In this document: positions 63,559-64,000 of the stretch, piece after piece | How the letters are laid out: each line of letters opens with the position of its first letter | How positions within the stretch are numbered: position 1 is the first letter of the stretch | Source: RPQJ01 sp963823535 | GTDB taxonomy: Bacteria > Pseudomonadota > Gammaproteobacteria > Steroidobacterales > Steroidobacteraceae | Length of the DNA stretch: 64,000 nt | Assembly: GCA_963823535.1 (NCBI GenBank) | Contig: CAWGLZ010000001.1 | Location: 496,001 to 560,000 of the forward strand | Direction of reading: 5' to 3' | The notes under the pieces: generated by a model | Databases searched by the model: none | The model's input: only the letters and a program-made list of their open reading frames with translations | Told to the model about the DNA's origin: nothing | Made by a program: the position numbers and the translations under genes

Positions 63559-64000
63559 CTACCCGGCGTCCTTGTCCCGCTCGATCAGGGCGTAGGCCGA
63601 GTGATTGTGGATCGACTCGAAGTTCTCGGCCTCCACGACGTAGGCGAGGATGCGGTCCTCGGCGTTCATCCGCACGGCCACGTCACGCACGATGTCCTCG
63701 ACGAACTTCGGGTTGTCGTAGGCGCGCTCGGTCACGTGCTTCTCGTCCGGTCGCTTGAGGATCCCGAACAGTTCGCTCGACGCCTCCTGCTCCGCGATGT
63801 CGATCAGCTCCTCGATCCAGAGGTGTCCGCGGACGCGGGCCTTGATCGTGATGTGCGAACGCTGGTTGTGCGCACCGCGCTCGGAGATGCGCTTCGAGCA
63901 CGGGCAGAGACTCGTGACCGGCACCACCACGCGGATCCACATGTCCTCGCGGCCGTCGTGGATTTCGCCGATCAGGCTGGCCTCGTAGTTCATCAGGCTC
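63559..64000 (-). CDS. folE2: GTP cyclohydrolase I, FolE2 type (3' part; start beyond window)
   Basis: First step of folate (and queuosine) synthesis by the zinc-flexible type IB enzyme. The visible C-terminal part has the catalytic cysteine segment SLCPCSKRISERGAHNQRSH, the metal-binding EASSELFGILKRPDEKHV and the ending ENFESIHNHSAYALIERD. The frame stays open to base 64000, so the N-terminus is outside the window. Convergent with the kinase gene. Confidence 0.93.
   Translation of the reverse strand, partial: SLMNYEASLIGEIHDGREDMWIRVVVPVTSLCPCSKRISERGAHNQRSHITIKARVRGHLWIEELIDIAEQEASSELFGILKRPDEKHVTERAYDNPKFVEDIVRDVAVRMNAEDRILAYVVEAENFESIHNHSAYALIERDKDAG

Overview
The window is one continuous stretch of a high-GC bacterial chromosome that is almost fully coding. 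Gene order points to a gammaproteobacterium. Blocks that are also contiguous in Escherichia coli are kept here: corB-like/ypjD/ffh next to rpsP-rimM-trmD-rplS; clpS-clpA-infA-aat-trxB-ftsK-lolA-rarA-serS with a tRNA-Ser; and nrdR-ribD-(ribE, ribBA)-ribH-nusB-thiL-pgpA. A PEP-CTERM protein, an ABC-F factor of EttA length and two soluble Ser/Thr kinases suggest an environmental, deep-branching, GC-rich lineage (Nevskiales/Steroidobacterales/Chromatiales-like). The sequence alone does not fix the genus.

Layout. 1-3.2 kb: the end of alanine racemase, then a leftward kinase / PP2C phosphatase / double-FHA signalling operon. 3.3-12.3 kb: radA, a CNNM/CorC-type membrane protein and a YpjD-type membrane protein, then the SRP/ribosome operon ffh, rpsP, rimM, trmD, rplS, and sppA. 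12.3-18.1 kb: metabolism (flavin oxidoreductase, class II aldolase, threonine degradation tdh-kbl), an Hsp15-like protein and a queuosine-precursor-type transporter. 18.1-24.1 kb: a type II secretion operon gspC-D-E-F (leftward). 24.2-36.4 kb: the clpS-to-serS block, in which an N-acyltransferase gene occupies the place held by cydC-cydD in E. coli and no lrp gene is present.

36.4-43.5 kb: an accessory region directly after tRNA-Ser(UGA). It is visibly more AT-rich, less densely coding and carries IS3-family debris. It holds the most unusual genes of the window: an adenylation-thiolation-SGNH fusion enzyme of 967 residues, a separate SGNH-like lipoprotein, a possible 57-residue membrane peptide, and a PEP-CTERM protein with a thrombospondin-C-terminal-like domain preceded by a good sigma-54 promoter. 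Together they suggest a cell-surface or exopolysaccharide function; the exosortase and polysaccharide genes are not in the window.

43.5-64 kb: an SDR enzyme, an orphan type VI secretion FHA protein (TagH-like), a DUF1820 protein, purL, two poorly known proteins, hutH, ettA, then glyA-nrdR and the riboflavin/nusB/thiL/pgpA block. Its RibBA has a degenerate GTP cyclohydrolase II half. A kinase with a cyclic-nucleotide-binding domain follows, and the window ends inside folE2. Most operons show 1-4 base overlaps between stop and start codons. I saw no rRNA, CRISPR array, integrase gene or complete insertion sequence.
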